DNA of 64,000 nt from Propionispira raffinosivorans DSM 20765 (GTDB lineage: Bacteria; Bacillota; Negativicutes; Selenomonadales; Selenomonadaceae), in NCBI RefSeq assembly GCF_000381065.1, contig NZ_KB905839.1, positions 186,001 to 250,000 on the forward strand, read 5' to 3'. Below are positions 56,730 through 64,000 of this stretch, one piece after another. The position numbers were made by a program, and so were the translations under genes. How positions within the stretch are numbered: the first letter of the stretch is position 1; every line of letters starts with the position of its first letter. The notes beneath the pieces are model-generated. The model did not search any database. It was not told where the DNA came from and saw only the letters and a program-made list of their open reading frames with translations.

Positions 56730-58100
56730 ATGATGCTGTCTGGAAATAAGATCCAGATTTTGCTGCTTTGTTTTAGTTTATTTTTGCTAGGCAGTCCAGT
56801 TTATGCTGCCGAAACAATTTCTCTAAATGTATATAATGGTGAAGTTCGCGATGTTTTGACGTCATTGGCCATATTGGGACATGTTGATATTGTAGCGGAT
56901 GATTTAGTGACAGGAAAGATTACGGTGCAGATGGAGTCGATAGATTTTGACACGGCTCTGAATGTTATTACAAAAATGAAAGGTTTGGTCTATCAAAAAC
57001 AAGGCAATGTTATTCTTGTTGGCAAAAAGGATACGATGCAAAATAATTTTGGCACATTGCATGTTATGAAGTTAAAGTTTATCGATTGGCGCTGTGCAGG
57101 GGAGGCGGCAACTTTAGTACTCGGTGAAGCAGGAATCAATCCAATTATGCAGAATACTAAAGATATTGCAAAAAATAATGTGCATGAAGTAGATAATGCA
57201 AAAAATCGAATAAGTAAACGTTTAATGATTGATGAACAAACCAATTCACTGCTTTTTTATGGAACGGATGAAGAGGCAGCAAATATTATGCAGATGTTAG
57301 AAAAAATTGATATACCGGCACAGCAAGTTTCATTGGAAGCCAAAGTTATTGCAATCAATAAAGATGCGGCGAAGAACCTCGGTGTGGAGTGGGAGTGGTC
57401 TAAAGTGCCGCAATATCCTGCTTATACGACGGAATATGAAACTTTAGAAAATACGGTTGTTTTGCCTGATGGGACACTGAAGAAAATAACGGAGGATATT
57501 CCTAAGCAGAATGTGCAGAGACAATGGAAAAATGGTGAGTCAATTCCGGGAATTATTAAATTTGGTCATGGCCCGGAGGGACATCCATTTGAATTTTATT
57601 ATGCGGCGACACTCAATGCACTGATTAGTGATGGCAAAGCCAATGTTTTGGCAAGGCCAAATATTATGACGATTCAGGGAAAAGAAGCTGTAATTAATAT
57701 TGGTGGTGAAGTTCCTGTGCCAACGGTATCTACAACGAATTCGACGACAACTACGTCGATTGTGTATCGTGAGGCAGGTATTATTTTACGTTATACGCCG
57801 CGGATAAATAAAGATGGGTTTATTACAGCGGAGGTTCATACTGAGGTGAGTTCACCGATGTATGTGGAAGATTTAAAAGCCTACCGATTCAGTAAAAGGT
57901 CCGCAGATACGAACATCCGGCTTAAAGATGGTCAAACTATGGTGATTGGCGGTTTGATTGGCAGTGAAGACTCAAAATCAATCAGTAAGATTCCTTTTTT
58001 AGGGGATATTCCAATTTTGGGACGTTTTTTTCGAAATGAAAAGCAGAGCAAAAGTGAATCGGAAGTGATGATCTTTTTGACTGCACATATTGTAGATTGA
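56730..58100 (+). CDS. Secretin (PilQ/GspD family)
   Basis: 456 residues, short for the family. Signal peptide cut near VYAAETISL. STN/N0-like domain (LNVYNGEVRDVLTSLAILGH) and one N-domain, then secretin core (about 200-456): VLARPNIMTIQGKEAVINIG, VPVPTVSTTNSTTTTSIVYR, ILRYTPRINKDGFI, LKDGQTMVIGGLIGSEDSKS, IPFLGDIPILGRFF. Forms an outer-membrane multimeric channel for a type IV pilus or type II secretion; confirms a diderm envelope. No pilotin, ATPase or pilin gene is in the window. Confidence 0.92.
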   Translation: MMLSGNKIQILLLCFSLFLLGSPVYAAETISLNVYNGEVRDVLTSLAILGHVDIVADDLVTGKITVQMESIDFDTALNVITKMKGLVYQKQGNVILVGKKDTMQNNFGTLHVMKLKFIDWRCAGEAATLVLGEAGINPIMQNTKDIAKNNVHEVDNAKNRISKRLMIDEQTNSLLFYGTDEEAANIMQMLEKIDIPAQQVSLEAKVIAINKDAAKNLGVEWEWSKVPQYPAYTTEYETLENTVVLPDGTLKKITEDIPKQNVQRQWKNGESIPGIIKFGHGPEGHPFEFYYAATLNALISDGKANVLARPNIMTIQGKEAVINIGGEVPVPTVSTTNSTTTTSIVYREAGIILRYTPRINKDGFITAEVHTEVSSPMYVEDLKAYRFSKRSADTNIRLKDGQTMVIGGLIGSEDSKSISKIPFLGDIPILGRFFRNEKQSKSESEVMIFLTAHIVD

Positions 58101-58115
58101 CAGGGAAGTGTAAAA

Positions 58116-58787
58116 ATGGCAATAAAAATACTAATAGCAGATGATCATGCGCTTTTACGACAAGGCATAAAAAAAGTTTTGAATTTTGAAGAGGATTTAG
58201 AGGTGATTGGTGAAGCCGAAGATGGTCAGGATGCTTTGGCAAAAACAATGGTTTTACAGCCGGATATTTTGCTTTTGGATCTGAATATGCCGATTTTGAG
58301 CGGTCTTGATGTGACACGTCAATTGCAGATGGCTAAGGTGAAAACCAAAATCATTGTGCTTACGATTCATGATAGCGATAATTATGTAATTGAACTTTTA
58401 AAAAGTGGTGCGGATGGGTATTTATTGAAAGATGTAGAACCTTCTATGCTGATAAAAGCAATTCATGTCGTTTATGCAGGCAATACTTTTGTTTATCCAA
58501 AATTGGAAGAAAAATTATTTGGTGATTTGAATTCAGATGATGATGTTAATGAGAAGGCTCGTGAAATGTGGCGGCAATTTCGTCCAGAACGATTAACAAC
58601 ACGCGAAATGGACGTATTGCGTTGTATTGCAAGAGGGTTTAACAATCAGGAAATTTCACAGGCACTTTTTGTGAGTGAAAAAACAGTTAAAAATCATTTG
58701 ACGAATATTTTTCGTAAAATCAATGTGAATGATCGTACCCAAGCCTTAATTTATGTACTTAAAAATAAAATCATGACATTAGATTAA
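58116..58787 (+). CDS. NarL/FixJ-family response regulator
   Basis: 223 residues. Receiver at 1-120 (LIADDHALLRQGI, phospho-aspartate in LLLDLNMPILSG, GYLLKDVEPS). LuxR-type HTH at about 158-220 (LTTREMDVLRCIARGFNNQE, VSEKTVKNHLTNIFRKINV). It is 15 nt after the secretin gene, so probably same transcript. No histidine kinase is nearby. DegU-like; may link pilus or secretion to gene expression. Confidence 0.93.
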   Translation: MAIKILIADDHALLRQGIKKVLNFEEDLEVIGEAEDGQDALAKTMVLQPDILLLDLNMPILSGLDVTRQLQMAKVKTKIIVLTIHDSDNYVIELLKSGADGYLLKDVEPSMLIKAIHVVYAGNTFVYPKLEEKLFGDLNSDDDVNEKAREMWRQFRPERLTTREMDVLRCIARGFNNQEISQALFVSEKTVKNHLTNIFRKINVNDRTQALIYVLKNKIMTLD

Positions 58788-58790
58788 GGC

Positions 58791-58823
58791 AAAGCTCTCA
58801 AATTAAAATTTGGGAGCTTTTTT
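58791..58823 (+). terminator. Terminator of the secretin unit
   Basis: AAAGCTCTCAAATT pairs with AATTTGGGAGCTTT (one G-U), 2-nt loop, then T. Confidence 0.85.
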
Positions 58824-59017
58824 CATTTGCAATGTGTTAGAAGCAGTGTATAATTATTTTATGTGTTTTTTTGAAAATATGACGATAAAAATGGAATTTA
58901 GGAGAATTATATTATATAATGGTAAGAGAAAGTGAATGTCATTCGTATTTGATGAACTTTCATTCTTACTTATAGAGTAAACGAAGTTGGTTATAGGTTT
59001 TAAAGAGGTGCAAAAAA

Positions 59018-59662
59018 TTGTCTCTATATCCGATTAATTTAGATTTAAAACGTAAAAAGTGTGTAGTTATCGGCGGTGGCAAAGTGGCAATGCGTAAAGT
59101 TAAGACATTGCTGAAGGCACAGGCACAGGTTACGGTGATTGCACCGAGTTTGACTGCTTCCTTAGCAGAGTTGGCAAAAGCTGAAGCGATTTTTTATAAA
59201 TCCAAAGAATATGTGTATGGTGATATGGCAGGATTTTTTTTGGCTGTTTGCGCTACGGATTCTTCTTTGGTCAATGCTGCGGCAGCCAAAGAAGCGAAAG
59301 AAAAGCATGTTTTAGTCAATGTAGTGGATCAATCTGTTCCCAGTGATTTTATGGTACCAGCACAAGTTAGCCGGGGCGATTTACTGCTCACGGTTTCAAC
59401 GGGTGGAAAATCGCCAGCATTGGCGCGGCAACTGCGTCTAGAGCTCGAAAAAGAGTATGGTGATACATATGGAACATTATTGGATATTATTGAAAAAGTT
59501 CGGTTGGAACTCAAAATGGTTCTAGGCGAAAGTAAAGCGCGAGAAACGTTTTGGCAGCAAGCGATGAATACAAAGATCCTTGCATTTGTGAAACAAGGAA
59601 AGTTAGAAGAGGCGGAGGCTGAAGTTAGAAATGCAATTGATAGTTTTAGGTCTAAATCATAA
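59018..59662 (+). CDS. Precorrin-2 dehydrogenase / sirohydrochlorin ferrochelatase
   Basis: 214 residues starting with TTG (AGAGGTG 7 nt upstream). Met8/CysG N-terminal type: LYPINLDLKRKKCVVIGGGK (NAD-binding), then FFLAVCATDSSLVNAAAAKE, VPAQVSRGDLLLTVSTGGKS-like STGGKSPALARQLRLELEKE. Oxidises precorrin-2 to sirohydrochlorin on the way to siroheme. Overlaps hemA by 32 nt. First gene of the tetrapyrrole operon. Confidence 0.9.
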   Translation: MSLYPINLDLKRKKCVVIGGGKVAMRKVKTLLKAQAQVTVIAPSLTASLAELAKAEAIFYKSKEYVYGDMAGFFLAVCATDSSLVNAAAAKEAKEKHVLVNVVDQSVPSDFMVPAQVSRGDLLLTVSTGGKSPALARQLRLELEKEYGDTYGTLLDIIEKVRLELKMVLGESKARETFWQQAMNTKILAFVKQGKLEEAEAEVRNAIDSFRSKS

Positions 59663-60944
59663 GACGGCACCAGTGGATGTGCGTGAACGTTTTTCGATTC
59701 CGGAAGAGAAAATCCGGAGGGGGCTCAGACATATCGATGAATATGATGCAATGAATGAAGTAGTCATTCTTTCGACTTGTAATCGCAGTGAGGTGTATGC
59801 GGTTGTGGAAGATGCAGATGAAGATTTGCCGATGCTCAAACAGTTTTTATTTGATTTGGCGGGCAATGAAGAAGATATTGATGATTATTTATTTTATTAT
59901 GGCGGTGAAGAGTGCATTTCACATTTATTTGAAGTTTCATCCAGTCTGGATTCTTTAGTGATTGGTGAAGGCCAGATTTTGAGTCAGGTCAAAAAAGCTT
60001 ATGCGATTGCACGTGAAGAGGGAACAACGAGTACCGTTTTAAATACATTATTCCATAGGGCGATTGCAACTGGTAAACGTGTTCGAACAGAAACACGGAT
60101 TGCCTATAATGCAGTTTCCGTCAGTTATGCAGCGGTTGAACTGGCCAAAAATATTTTTGGCGATCTTACGAAGGCACGGGTACTTTTGCTGGGAGCCGGC
60201 CAGATGGGGGAACTTACCGCACAGCATCTTGTGGATAAAGGCGTTGAAAAAGTTTATGTGGCCAACCGCAGCTATGAAAGAGCCGCAGAACTGGCGGAGA
60301 AATTTCATGGCGAACCAGTTGTGTTTGAACAGGCTATGAAGCAGGCTGTGGGGGTTGATATTATTATTACATCAACAGGAGCGCCGCATTATATTGTGAA
60401 TACCTGGGAAACTCAGCAGCTTATGACAAAGCGGAAAGGTCGTCAAATCGTGTTTATCGATATTGCTGTACCGCGTGATGTGGAACCAGAAGTTGCTGAT
60501 ATCAAAGGTGTGCAGCTCTATAATATTGATGATCTGGAAGCCGTTGTTGATGAGAATATTAAAGTTCGTGAACAAGAAGCAGAACAGGCGCGTGATATTA
60601 TCGAAGAAGAAGTATATGAATTGGTCAATAAATTCCGTTATTTGTCATTTCGTCCCGTTATGGCACTTTTGGCGGATAAAGCGGATCGGATTCGCTGTCG
60701 TGAAGTGAAACGAGCTATGGCAAAACTTTCGGACATTACACCAGATCAGCGCAAAGTCATGGAAAATATGACGAAAATGATTGTACGCAAATTGCTGCGG
60801 GAACCGATGACAAAAATCAATGGGTCAGCGGGTAGTGCCAATGAGCAGTATTATATTGATGCAATGCGCAATTTATTTAAACTTGATACGGTAAGGGAGC
60901 AGAGCAGTGAAGAAAAACATCATTATCGGTACGCGCAGCAGTAA
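59631..60944 (+). CDS. hemA: Glutamyl-tRNA reductase
   Basis: 437 residues. Catalytic cysteine in VVILSTCNRSEVYAV, GEGQILSQVKKAYAIA, Rossmann VLLLGAGQMGELTAQHL. First enzyme of the C5 pathway: makes glutamate-1-semialdehyde from glutamyl-tRNA. GGAGG within the preceding gene drives it. Overlaps hemC by 38 nt. Confidence 0.95.
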   Translation: MQLIVLGLNHKTAPVDVRERFSIPEEKIRRGLRHIDEYDAMNEVVILSTCNRSEVYAVVEDADEDLPMLKQFLFDLAGNEEDIDDYLFYYGGEECISHLFEVSSSLDSLVIGEGQILSQVKKAYAIAREEGTTSTVLNTLFHRAIATGKRVRTETRIAYNAVSVSYAAVELAKNIFGDLTKARVLLLGAGQMGELTAQHLVDKGVEKVYVANRSYERAAELAEKFHGEPVVFEQAMKQAVGVDIIITSTGAPHYIVNTWETQQLMTKRKGRQIVFIDIAVPRDVEPEVADIKGVQLYNIDDLEAVVDENIKVREQEAEQARDIIEEEVYELVNKFRYLSFRPVMALLADKADRIRCREVKRAMAKLSDITPDQRKVMENMTKMIVRKLLREPMTKINGSAGSANEQYYIDAMRNLFKLDTVREQSSEEKHHYRYAQQ

Positions 60945-61836
60945 GCTGGCGCTTTGGCAGGCAGAGCATATCGCAGCTTGCTTGAAAAAACAATATCCGG
61001 GCCTTACGGTTGAATTGAAACATGTCATGACCACGGGGGATAAGATACTTGATACACCGCTGGCTAAAATTGGCGGTAAGGGGCTTTTTACGAAAGAATT
61101 GGAAACGGAAATGCTGGCGGGTGATATTGATTTTGCTGTACATAGTTTAAAAGATATGCCGACGCAAATACCGGATGGCCTTTGTCTTGCTGTTATTACG
61201 AAACGTTTTGATTCAGGAGATGCTTTGGTCAGTCCCAAATATAAAACGCTACAGGCACTGCCGCAAGGGGCCAAAGTTGGCACATCGAGCCTTAGACGTA
61301 AGGCTCAGCTTTTGCATGTTCGCCCAGATCTCAATATTTGTGATTTGCGCGGTAATGTTAATACGCGGTTAAAGAAACTTGAAACAGAAAATTTTGCGGC
61401 GATTGTACTGGCAGCGGCTGGTCTAAAAAGACTGGGGCTTGCCGATTTGATTACGGATATTATTTTGCCGGAAATTTGTTTACCGGCTGTTGGACAAGGT
61501 GCGTTGGCGATTGAAGCACGGGCCGGAGACGCAGCAGTTTTAGAACTTCTGGCTTTTTTAAATGACGCAGAGTCTGTCCAGAATTCTACGGCGGAACGAG
61601 CTTTTTTAGCGGCGGTCGAAGGTGGCTGTCAGGTTCCGGTGGGCGTTTATGCACACATAAAAGAAAATCAGCTGCATGTTGAAGCAGTTATTGCCTCGGT
61701 AGATGGCAAACGCTTGCTTCGTGATTCAATTACGGGCGCTGGTGTCGATGCCGATAAACTTGGGTTTGCTTTGGCACAGCGCCTGTTAGATGCTGGTGGT
61801 CGGCAGATTATGCAGGAATTAGGACTTTTATTGTAA
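60907..61836 (+). CDS. hemC: Hydroxymethylbilane synthase
   Basis: 309 residues starting with GTG (GGGAGC upstream in hemA). GTRSSKLALWQAEHIAACLK, KGLFTKELETEMLAGDID, DRR-type region TSSLRRKAQLLHVRPDL, and the dipyrromethane-cofactor cysteine in EGGCQVPVGVYAHIKE. Polymerises four porphobilinogens. Confidence 0.95.
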   Translation: MKKNIIIGTRSSKLALWQAEHIAACLKKQYPGLTVELKHVMTTGDKILDTPLAKIGGKGLFTKELETEMLAGDIDFAVHSLKDMPTQIPDGLCLAVITKRFDSGDALVSPKYKTLQALPQGAKVGTSSLRRKAQLLHVRPDLNICDLRGNVNTRLKKLETENFAAIVLAAAGLKRLGLADLITDIILPEICLPAVGQGALAIEARAGDAAVLELLAFLNDAESVQNSTAERAFLAAVEGGCQVPVGVYAHIKENQLHVEAVIASVDGKRLLRDSITGAGVDADKLGFALAQRLLDAGGRQIMQELGLLL

Positions 61837-61846
61837 AATTTTTTAT

Positions 61847-61907
61847 AAAGAGGGTGCTTCAATATCGAGTTTCTGTTTTTTTAGCAGAAAACGAGAGGCA
61901 GCCTCTT
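61847..61907 (+). other. Long hairpin between hemC and cobA-hemD
   Basis: AAGAGGGTGCTTC pairs with GAGGCAGCCTCTT (one mismatch), with an inner stem TTTCTG/CAGAAA. Followed by ATTTATAGG, so a poor T-run. Possible attenuator or cleavage site in the hem operon. Confidence 0.5.
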
Positions 61908-61926
61908 ATTTATAGGAGGATATATA

Positions 61927-63450
61927 ATGGCAGGTATGGTGTATTTGGTCGGAGCAGGTCCTGGAGATTATCAATTGATTAGTGTGAAGGCTTGTGAATA
62001 TTTAAAAAATGCCGATACGGTTGTTTACGATCGTTTAGCGGATGAAAGAATTTTAAGTTATGCACCAAAGGACGCAGAATTTATTTATGTTGGTAAGGCA
62101 TCAAGTCAGCATACCATGAAACAGGATGATATTAACCAACTATTGGTAGATAAAGCCAAAGAAGGTAAGGTTGTTGTTCGTTTGAAAGGCGGCGATCCAT
62201 TTGTGTTTGGCCGCGGTGGTGAAGAAGCATTGCTGCTATATGAAAATAAGCTGCCTTTTGAAATTGTACCAGGGATTACATCAGCGATTTCTGTGCCGGC
62301 TTATGCAGGAATTCCCGTTACACATCGTGCGGTTGCAACTTCATTTGCTGTTATTACCGGGCATGAAGATCCAACAAAAGGAAATTCCAGTATGCGCTGG
62401 GATAAATTATCGACAGCGGTTGATACACTGGTATTTTTGATGGGGGTCGAAAATCTGCCGCATATTACGGCAAAACTGATTGAAAATGGTCGCGGAGCCG
62501 ATACGCCGGCAGCGGTGATCCGCTGGGGAACCAAACCCGAGCAGCGTGTACTTGTAACGACAGTTGGTGAAGCTGCCGAAGCGGTGCGAAAGAACAATCT
62601 TAAGCCGCCAGCTATTTTTATTGTGGGCGATGTGGTCAATTTACGGGAAAAATTGGCCTGGTTTGATAATCGCTTACTGTTTGGTAAAACGGTATTGGTA
62701 ACGAGAGCTCGTGAGCAGGCTTCAAAATTAACGAGTCGATTAGAAGCACTGGGGGCACGCTGTATCGAGGCGCCATCCATTAAAATGGCAGCACCAGCCG
62801 ATGCTTATCGTGGTGTCGATCAGGCAATGGATGACTTGGCAGGCTATGATTGGCTGATGTTTACAAGTACAAATGGTGTCGAACATTTTTTTGATCGACT
62901 TTTTGCCAAGGGCTTTGATACACGTCGTTTGGGAACCGCTAAAATTGCAGCGATCGGTGCAGCAACGGCGCAAAAACTTCGTGAATACGGGATTATAGCG
63001 GATGTGGTACCCGTTGAGTTTAGAGCTGAAGGTATTATTGAAGCAGTCAAAGAGCAGATTACAGCAGGCATGAAGATACTTATTCCACGCGCGCAGGAAG
63101 CACGTGAAATCCTGCCAGAAAAATTGCGTGAACTGGGAGCTGTTGTCACGGTTGTGCCTGTGTATCAAACCATAGAAGGTGACTTGAATGGTCAAGAAAT
63201 CAAAACGATGTTAAAAAATGGTGAAATTGATTTGGTTACGTTTACTAGTTCATCGACGGTGAAAAATTTGCTCAATATTTTAGGACCGGATGGTTCAGCT
63301 TTGGTCAGTCAAGTTAAAACAGCTTGTATTGGTCCAATTACGGCGCAGACTTGCTTGGAACGTACGATCAATCCGGCAATTATTGCTGAAACGTATACAG
63401 TTGCTGGGCTTGTGGAAGCGATTGAAGCCGATTTTTCAGCGAAAGCATGA
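61927..63450 (+). CDS. cobA-hemD: Uroporphyrinogen-III C-methyltransferase / uroporphyrinogen-III synthase fusion
   Basis: 507 residues. SUMT domain (about 1-245): MVYLVGAGPGDYQLISVKAC, VVRLKGGDPFVFGRGGEEAL, VPGITSAISVPAYAGIPVTH. HemD domain (about 250-507): LVTRAREQASKLTSRLEALG, FTSTNGVEHFFDRL, VTFTSSSTVKNLLNILG. Makes uroporphyrinogen III and methylates it to precorrin-2, joining heme and siroheme/cobalamin branches. Fusion is common in Firmicutes. Confidence 0.95.
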   Translation: MAGMVYLVGAGPGDYQLISVKACEYLKNADTVVYDRLADERILSYAPKDAEFIYVGKASSQHTMKQDDINQLLVDKAKEGKVVVRLKGGDPFVFGRGGEEALLLYENKLPFEIVPGITSAISVPAYAGIPVTHRAVATSFAVITGHEDPTKGNSSMRWDKLSTAVDTLVFLMGVENLPHITAKLIENGRGADTPAAVIRWGTKPEQRVLVTTVGEAAEAVRKNNLKPPAIFIVGDVVNLREKLAWFDNRLLFGKTVLVTRAREQASKLTSRLEALGARCIEAPSIKMAAPADAYRGVDQAMDDLAGYDWLMFTSTNGVEHFFDRLFAKGFDTRRLGTAKIAAIGAATAQKLREYGIIADVVPVEFRAEGIIEAVKEQITAGMKILIPRAQEAREILPEKLRELGAVVTVVPVYQTIEGDLNGQEIKTMLKNGEIDLVTFTSSSTVKNLLNILGPDGSALVSQVKTACIGPITAQTCLERTINPAIIAETYTVAGLVEAIEADFSAKA

Positions 63451-63490
63451 TCTAGATTTTTAGATAAATATAATATATGGGGTGGAAAAA

Positions 63491-64000
63491 ATGATGAAGC
63501 AAACATTACGACCACGCAGAATGCGTATTTCAGAAGGTGTACGGTCCATGGTACAGGAAACGACATTATCGGCGAAAGATTTTGTATATCCGATTTTTGT
63601 TGTGCCGGGCGAAAATGTCAAAACAGAAATTCCTAGCATGCCAAATTGTTATCATTTATCGGTCGATAATGCGGTTAAATTAGCCAAAGAAATTTACGAA
63701 TTAGGGATTCCAGCGGTTGAAATATTTGGTCTGCCTGAATATAAAGATGAAATAGGTTCTAGTGCCTGGGATGCGACGAGCCCTGTACAAAGAGCCATGA
63801 AAGCTATAAAAAAAGAATTACCAAAACTTGTTATTATTGGTGATGTATGTATGTGCCAATATACAAGCCATGGACATTGCGGAAAATTGTGCGGCGAATA
63901 TGTCGATAATGATGCTACACTTGAACTGCTGGCCAAAGTTGCGGTAAGTCAGGCTGAGGCTGGGGCAGATATGATCGCACCATCGGATATGATGGATGGA
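63491..64000 (+). CDS. hemB: Delta-aminolevulinic acid dehydratase (3' end cut by window)
   Basis: The first 170 codons are visible. Start ATG at 63491 (GGGGTGG upstream; the ATG at 63494 is also possible). LRPRRMRISEGVRSMVQETT, zinc-binding DVCMCQYTSHGHCG with its three-cysteine pattern, AGADMIAPSDMMDG at the window edge. Condenses two ALA to porphobilinogen. Last visible gene of the operon. Confidence 0.96.
   Translation, partial: MMKQTLRPRRMRISEGVRSMVQETTLSAKDFVYPIFVVPGENVKTEIPSMPNCYHLSVDNAVKLAKEIYELGIPAVEIFGLPEYKDEIGSSAWDATSPVQRAMKAIKKELPKLVIIGDVCMCQYTSHGHCGKLCGEYVDNDATLELLAKVAVSQAEAGADMIAPSDMMDG

Overview
The window is a low-GC bacterial chromosome segment, most likely from a diderm Firmicute of the class Negativicutes (Selenomonas/Veillonella/Propionispira-type lineages; the genus cannot be fixed from sequence alone). 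Reasons: Firmicute-style Shine-Dalgarno sites and small Firmicute families (YvrJ, DUF1659, DUF2922, CheX) sit beside outer-membrane hardware (an S-layer-homology porin, a PilQ/GspD-type secretin) and several secreted or periplasmic glycosidases. No rRNA, tRNA, CRISPR array, intact insertion sequence or prophage was seen.

Layout. 1-3.1 kb: partial fumarase/aspartase-superfamily lyase divergent from a LysR regulator and an unknown protein. 3.2-7.1 kb: XRE regulator divergent from a ridA-cyuP-cyuA cysteine uptake and desulfidation operon. 7.3-10.1 kb: coiled-coil protein, yvrJ, manC, DUF1659 and DUF2922 genes. 10.2-16.2 kb: a duplicated beta-glucoside PTS region with one intact LicT/BglG antiterminator, a second copy of that gene reduced to 19 codons, three types of RNA leader, and a 17-codon remnant of a GH1 gene. 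16.3-30.0 kb: a plant-glycoside degradation block (SLH porin, Sde182/DUF1593 protein, esterase, GH1, GH3, cellobiose-type EIIC/EIIB, giant GH78 rhamnosidase). 30.1-33.3 kb: lactate permease behind an LldR-like operator, then two CheX-type proteins. 33.6-39.4 kb: class I aldolase, YihY, and a cluster of a TIM-barrel/AraC fusion regulator, a Tm-1-like (UPF0261) protein and the matching TIM-barrel protein. 39.6-46.0 kb: sugar-nucleotide enzymes (GalE-like, RmlD), ComK-like protein, sigma factor, VanZ, JetD-like TOPRIM protein, cupin, YdcF. 46.2-52.0 kb: ketodeoxygluconate catabolism (LacI regulator, kdgK, kduI, kduD, kdgT, eda). 52.1-56.0 kb: phosphomannomutase, galU, pgi. 56.1-58.8 kb: PilP-like protein, secretin, NarL-type response regulator. 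59.0-64.0 kb: siroheme/heme operon (precorrin-2 dehydrogenase, hemA, hemC, cobA-hemD, partial hemB).

How it works together: the window reads as a plant- and pectin-sugar utilisation region. The porin would admit glycosides, GH78, GH3 and the esterase trim them, PTS systems import and phosphorylate the released disaccharides, GH1 cleaves them, and the kdu/kdg/eda genes handle pectin-derived uronates. The most unusual structure is at 10.2-14.3 kb. Four RAT-like antiterminator binding sites are each followed directly by a hairpin that buries a ribosome binding site, twice in front of a 6-codon leader ORF abutting a terminator and twice in front of the EII gene itself. This suggests LicT control acting through translation as well as, or instead of, classical antitermination. 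A second notable signal is a promoter-like element shared by yvrJ and the DUF1659 gene at identical spacing. A third is a family of three small palindromic elements between 43.5 and 47.4 kb.
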